Positions 61,139-64,000 of a stretch of 64,000 bases of DNA are shown here, one piece after another. The notes below the pieces were generated by a model. It did not search any database. It had not been told where the DNA came from and saw nothing but the letters and a program-made list of their open reading frames with translations. How positions within the stretch are numbered: position 1 is the stretch's first letter; each line of letters opens with the position of its first letter. The stretch spans positions 930,001-994,000 of the forward strand of contig NZ_CP042437.1 of assembly GCF_007971525.1 (NCBI RefSeq), read 5' to 3'. Origin of the DNA: Mucilaginibacter ginsenosidivorax (GTDB lineage: Bacteria > Bacteroidota > Bacteroidia > Sphingobacteriales > Sphingobacteriaceae). The translations under genes and the position numbers were made by a program.

Positions 61139-63607
61139 ATGAACAAAAAAATAGCAACCTTATTGATGGCGCTGACGCCATTCACGGCCTTTTGCCAGCA
61201 AAATTTAAAACTTTGGTATAAACAACCTGCAAAGGTTTGGACAGAGGCGCTGCCTTTGGGCAACGGCCGGCTTGGTGCCATGGTATTTGGCCGTGTAGGC
61301 CACGAACTCATCCAACTGAACGAAGCCACTTTATGGACCGGCGGCCCCGTGCGCACCAACGTAAACCCGCATGCTTATGACAATTTACTGCTGGCAAGGG
61401 AAGCGCTGTTAAAAAATGAAGATTATGCCCAGGCCAACGAGTATGCAAAAAAAATGCAGGGCTATTATTCAGAATCCTATTTACCACTTGGCAATCTCAC
61501 CATCACCCAACAGTTAACAGATACCGTCCCCACGACTTACTACCGCGACCTGGATATCAGTAATGCTATTGCCACAACCCGTTACACAATCGATGGCGTA
61601 GAGTACAGCAGGCAAATCATCAGTTCAGCACCCGACCAGGTTATCGCTATCAGGTTTACCGCAAGTAAAACCGGGCAATTAAATTTCACCCTGGGCATCG
61701 GCAACCAGTTGAAATACCAAAACGTTGCTGTATCCAACAACCAAATTTTAATGAAAGGGCAAGCCCCGGCGCACCTGCAGCCTAACTATGTTGATTTCAA
61801 AGATACTGTTGCCCTTAATGATAAACCTGGTTGCCGTGGCATGCGCTATGAATTACAGGTTAAAGCCATTAATAAAGATGGTGTAGTAAGTGCCGATGCC
61901 AACGGCATTACAGTGAAGAACGCAACCGATGTAACTATTTTTTTATCGGCAGCAACCAGCTTTAACGGCTTTGATAAATGCCCGGATGCCGAAGGTAAGG
62001 ATGAGCATAAATTAGCTAAAGATTATCTGGATAAGGCGGTAAAATATAGCTGGCCGGCGCTACTGGCGCATCATTATGCCGATTACCATAAATATTTTAA
62101 CCGGGTATCCTTTAATCTTGCCACTCTTGCCGGTGATGCAAACGCATTGGTACCAACAGATGAGCGGCTGTTTAACTATTCGGAAGGGGCTAAAGATCCG
62201 TCATTTGAAACATTATATTTCCAGTTCAGCAGGTATTTGCTGATCTCCTGCTCGCGCCCCGGCGGTCCGGCGGCTAATTTGCAGGGTATCTGGAATAAGG
62301 AGATCCGGCCGCCATGGAGTTCAAATTACACCACCAATATCAATGTGCAAATGAACTACTGGCCTGCCGAGGCAGCCAATCTGTCGGAAATGCAATTGCC
62401 GTTTATCAACTTTATAAAAAACGCTGCTGTGACTGGCCACGTAACAGCCAAAGAATTTTACCACACCCGGGGTTGGGCCGTGCACCACAACAGCGATATA
62501 TGGGCATTATCAAACCCGGTTGGCGATTTGGGTCATGGCGACCCCATGTGGGCCAACTGGACAATGGGATCGCCATGGTTATCGCAGCATTTATGGTGGC
62601 ATTACCAGTTTACCAACGATAAGACCTATCTTAAGGATACTGCGTACCCGCTTATGAAAGGTGCCACCCATTTTTGCATGGATTTTTTGGTGCCTTACAA
62701 GGGTTACCTGGTAACTGCCCCTTCCCTATCGCCAGAGAATAGCTTTATTGACGATAAGGGCAAACAAGGTACCGTATCTGTAGCCACTACCATGGATATG
62801 GCCATCATCTGGGATTTGTTTACCAACGTGATAGATGCCGCTGGTCAATTAGGTACAGATAAGGCCTTCCGCGATTCGGTTATTGCCTACCGCAAGCAAT
62901 TATACCCGCTGCACATCGGCAAAAAAGGAAACCTGCAGGAATGGTATAAGGATTGGGAAGATACCGATCCGCATCACAGGCACGTATCGCATTTATTCAC
63001 CGTTTTTCCGGGCCATGAGATCTCTCCTATCCAAACACCGGAACTGGCCGCTGCCGCAAAAAAAACACTGGAACTTAGAGGAGATGCCGGTACCGGGTGG
63101 AGCCTGGCATGGAAAATTAACTTTTGGGCTCGATTGCTGGATGGTAACCATGCCTACAAAATGATCCATTACCTGTTAAGGCTCACCGGATCGTCAAAAA
63201 CCAATTATGCCAATGGCGGCGGTTCATATGCCAATTTGTTTGATGCCCATCCGCCATTCCAGATAGATGGCAACTTTGGGGCATTATCCGGAATGTGCGA
63301 AACGCTGGTGCAAAGCCAGTCGGGCGAGATCAGCCTGTTACCAGCCATTCCGGATGCCTGGGCCGAAGGCAATATTTCGGGCTTAAAAGCTCGCGGCAAT
63401 TTCCAGATAGCCATGAACTGGAAAAACAAGCAGATAGTTACAGCGTCAGTTTTATCGGTAACCGGCGGTATATGCAAATTGCGTACGGCCACGCCGTTAA
63501 AAATTACGGGGGTACAGGCAAGGTCGGTAAAAACAGCTAATGGTTATTTAACCGGCTTTAATACTAAAAAAGGAATGTTGTATAAAATAACCGGCTCAAA
63601 AATATAA
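61139..63607 (+). CDS. GH95 alpha-L-fucosidase/alpha-L-galactosidase, secreted
   Basis: An 822-residue enzyme. The signal peptide MNKKIATLLMALTPFTAFC precedes the GH95 N-terminal beta-sandwich (LWYKQPAKVWTEALPLGNGRLGAMVFG, LNEATLWTGGP). The (alpha/alpha)6 domain includes GIWNKEIRPPWSSNYTTNIN, VQMNYWPAEAANL, GNLQEWYKDWEDTDPHHRH and SYANLFDAHPPFQIDGNFG. GH95 inverting enzymes remove terminal alpha-1,2-L-fucose or L-galactose. It is followed by an SGNH hydrolase, which may deacetylate the same glycan. Confidence 0.94.
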   Translation: MNKKIATLLMALTPFTAFCQQNLKLWYKQPAKVWTEALPLGNGRLGAMVFGRVGHELIQLNEATLWTGGPVRTNVNPHAYDNLLLAREALLKNEDYAQANEYAKKMQGYYSESYLPLGNLTITQQLTDTVPTTYYRDLDISNAIATTRYTIDGVEYSRQIISSAPDQVIAIRFTASKTGQLNFTLGIGNQLKYQNVAVSNNQILMKGQAPAHLQPNYVDFKDTVALNDKPGCRGMRYELQVKAINKDGVVSADANGITVKNATDVTIFLSAATSFNGFDKCPDAEGKDEHKLAKDYLDKAVKYSWPALLAHHYADYHKYFNRVSFNLATLAGDANALVPTDERLFNYSEGAKDPSFETLYFQFSRYLLISCSRPGGPAANLQGIWNKEIRPPWSSNYTTNINVQMNYWPAEAANLSEMQLPFINFIKNAAVTGHVTAKEFYHTRGWAVHHNSDIWALSNPVGDLGHGDPMWANWTMGSPWLSQHLWWHYQFTNDKTYLKDTAYPLMKGATHFCMDFLVPYKGYLVTAPSLSPENSFIDDKGKQGTVSVATTMDMAIIWDLFTNVIDAAGQLGTDKAFRDSVIAYRKQLYPLHIGKKGNLQEWYKDWEDTDPHHRHVSHLFTVFPGHEISPIQTPELAAAAKKTLELRGDAGTGWSLAWKINFWARLLDGNHAYKMIHYLLRLTGSSKTNYANGGGSYANLFDAHPPFQIDGNFGALSGMCETLVQSQSGEISLLPAIPDAWAEGNISGLKARGNFQIAMNWKNKQIVTASVLSVTGGICKLRTATPLKITGVQARSVKTANGYLTGFNTKKGMLYKITGSKI

Positions 63608-63655
63608 TCAACTTCATAGGAACGGGTAACCTGCCAACAAATACAAACAAGCGAA

Positions 63656-64000
63656 ATGACGAACGACAAAACAAACCAACGACGCGATTTTATAAAAAAG
63701 GTTACTTTAACCGCCCTGGGCTCCATTGCTGCACCCCATGTTTTTGCCACGCCTTTATCAACGGTATTTAAAGATAGCACCAATGCCAAAACCATCCTCT
63801 TCCAGGGCGATTCAATAACCGATGGCGGGCGATCATATGATAAAGACTGGAACCATATTATGGGCCAAAGTTTTCCGTACCTGGTAGCGGGCCGGCTTTG
63901 GTTTGATCATCCCGACCAGCAAATGATGTTTTTAAACCGTGGCATCAGCGGCCATACCGTACGTGACCTGCAGGCCCGCTGGCAAAAAGACACATTAGAT
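63656..64000 (+). CDS. SGNH/GDSL hydrolase with Tat-type signal, N-terminal part
   Basis: 115 residues are visible before the window ends. The N-terminus has a twin-arginine motif (QRRDFIKKVTLTALGSIAAP), then the SGNH block I FQGDSITDGGRSYD with the catalytic serine and the block-II-type glycine in NRGISGHTVRDL. It is probably an esterase of rhamnogalacturonan acetylesterase/lipase type exported folded through Tat. It follows the GH95 gene by 48 bp, so the two may act together on acetylated fucosylated glycans. The rest lies beyond the window. Confidence 0.88.
   Translation, partial: MTNDKTNQRRDFIKKVTLTALGSIAAPHVFATPLSTVFKDSTNAKTILFQGDSITDGGRSYDKDWNHIMGQSFPYLVAGRLWFDHPDQQMMFLNRGISGHTVRDLQARWQKDTLD

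Overview
The window looks like chromosomal DNA of a Bacteroidota bacterium, most likely a Mucilaginibacter or Pedobacter-type member of the Sphingobacteriaceae. The signs are two SusC/SusD pairs, a hybrid two-component regulator fused to an AraC domain, many lipoproteins with short signal peptides, Bacteroidota-type promoters (TTTG, 19 bases, TAnnTTTG) and abundant palindromic intergenic repeats. No plasmid, phage or CRISPR locus was seen. The genus is inferred from gene content only.

Region 1 (1-16499) is a mannose/alpha-mannan utilisation locus. It holds SusD (cut by the window edge) and SusC, an unassigned (alpha/alpha)6 glycosidase, a GntR/UTRA regulator, a mannose-6-phosphate isomerase with an extra N-terminal kinase-like domain, a sugar-porter MFS transporter and two GH92 alpha-mannosidases, one fused to a CBM-like N-terminal module. 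Four promoters here (SusC, the glycosidase, the isomerase and the second GH92) have the same architecture. A TTTG -33 box lies exactly 19 bp from a -7 box that runs into a TGTACATA-like motif. I infer this motif is the operator of the GntR protein, which would make the locus one regulon.

Region 2 (16855-33367) is a second locus controlled by a 1395-residue hybrid two-component system. It encodes SusC, SusD, a CRTAC1-type FG-GAP lipoprotein, a vanadium-haloperoxidase-like PAP2 lipoprotein and a GH35 beta-galactosidase. The substrate is unclear, and the non-glycosidase members make it atypical.

Region 3 (33520-56200) is mostly housekeeping and small accessory genes: tRNA-Gln, an SDR/AraC pair, Dps, a DUF4905 / LysM-DPBB / uridine kinase operon, a superinfection-immunity-like membrane protein, succinyl-CoA:3-oxoacid CoA transferase, a CE2-like esterase, MutS2, a YggS-type PLP protein, aspartate kinase, TatA, a pirin-like protein, a secreted intradiol dioxygenase-like lipoprotein and a PAP2 phosphatase. 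The two CoA-transferase genes are separated by a four-helix-bundle (23S intervening-sequence type) protein gene enclosed by 35-nt inverted arms. An apparently empty 89-bp copy of the same arms follows the uridine kinase gene 1.1 kb away.

Region 4 (56201-64000) has a cobalamin riboswitch leading into metE, then a FabH-type ketosynthase, an acyl-CoA thioesterase, a GH95 fucosidase and a Tat-signal SGNH hydrolase cut by the window edge.

Several repeat families recur across the window: a 250-bp nested palindrome and a half copy of it, a pair of hairpin elements whose interiors are inverted relative to their flanks, and other hairpin families that mostly lie just beyond stop codons.
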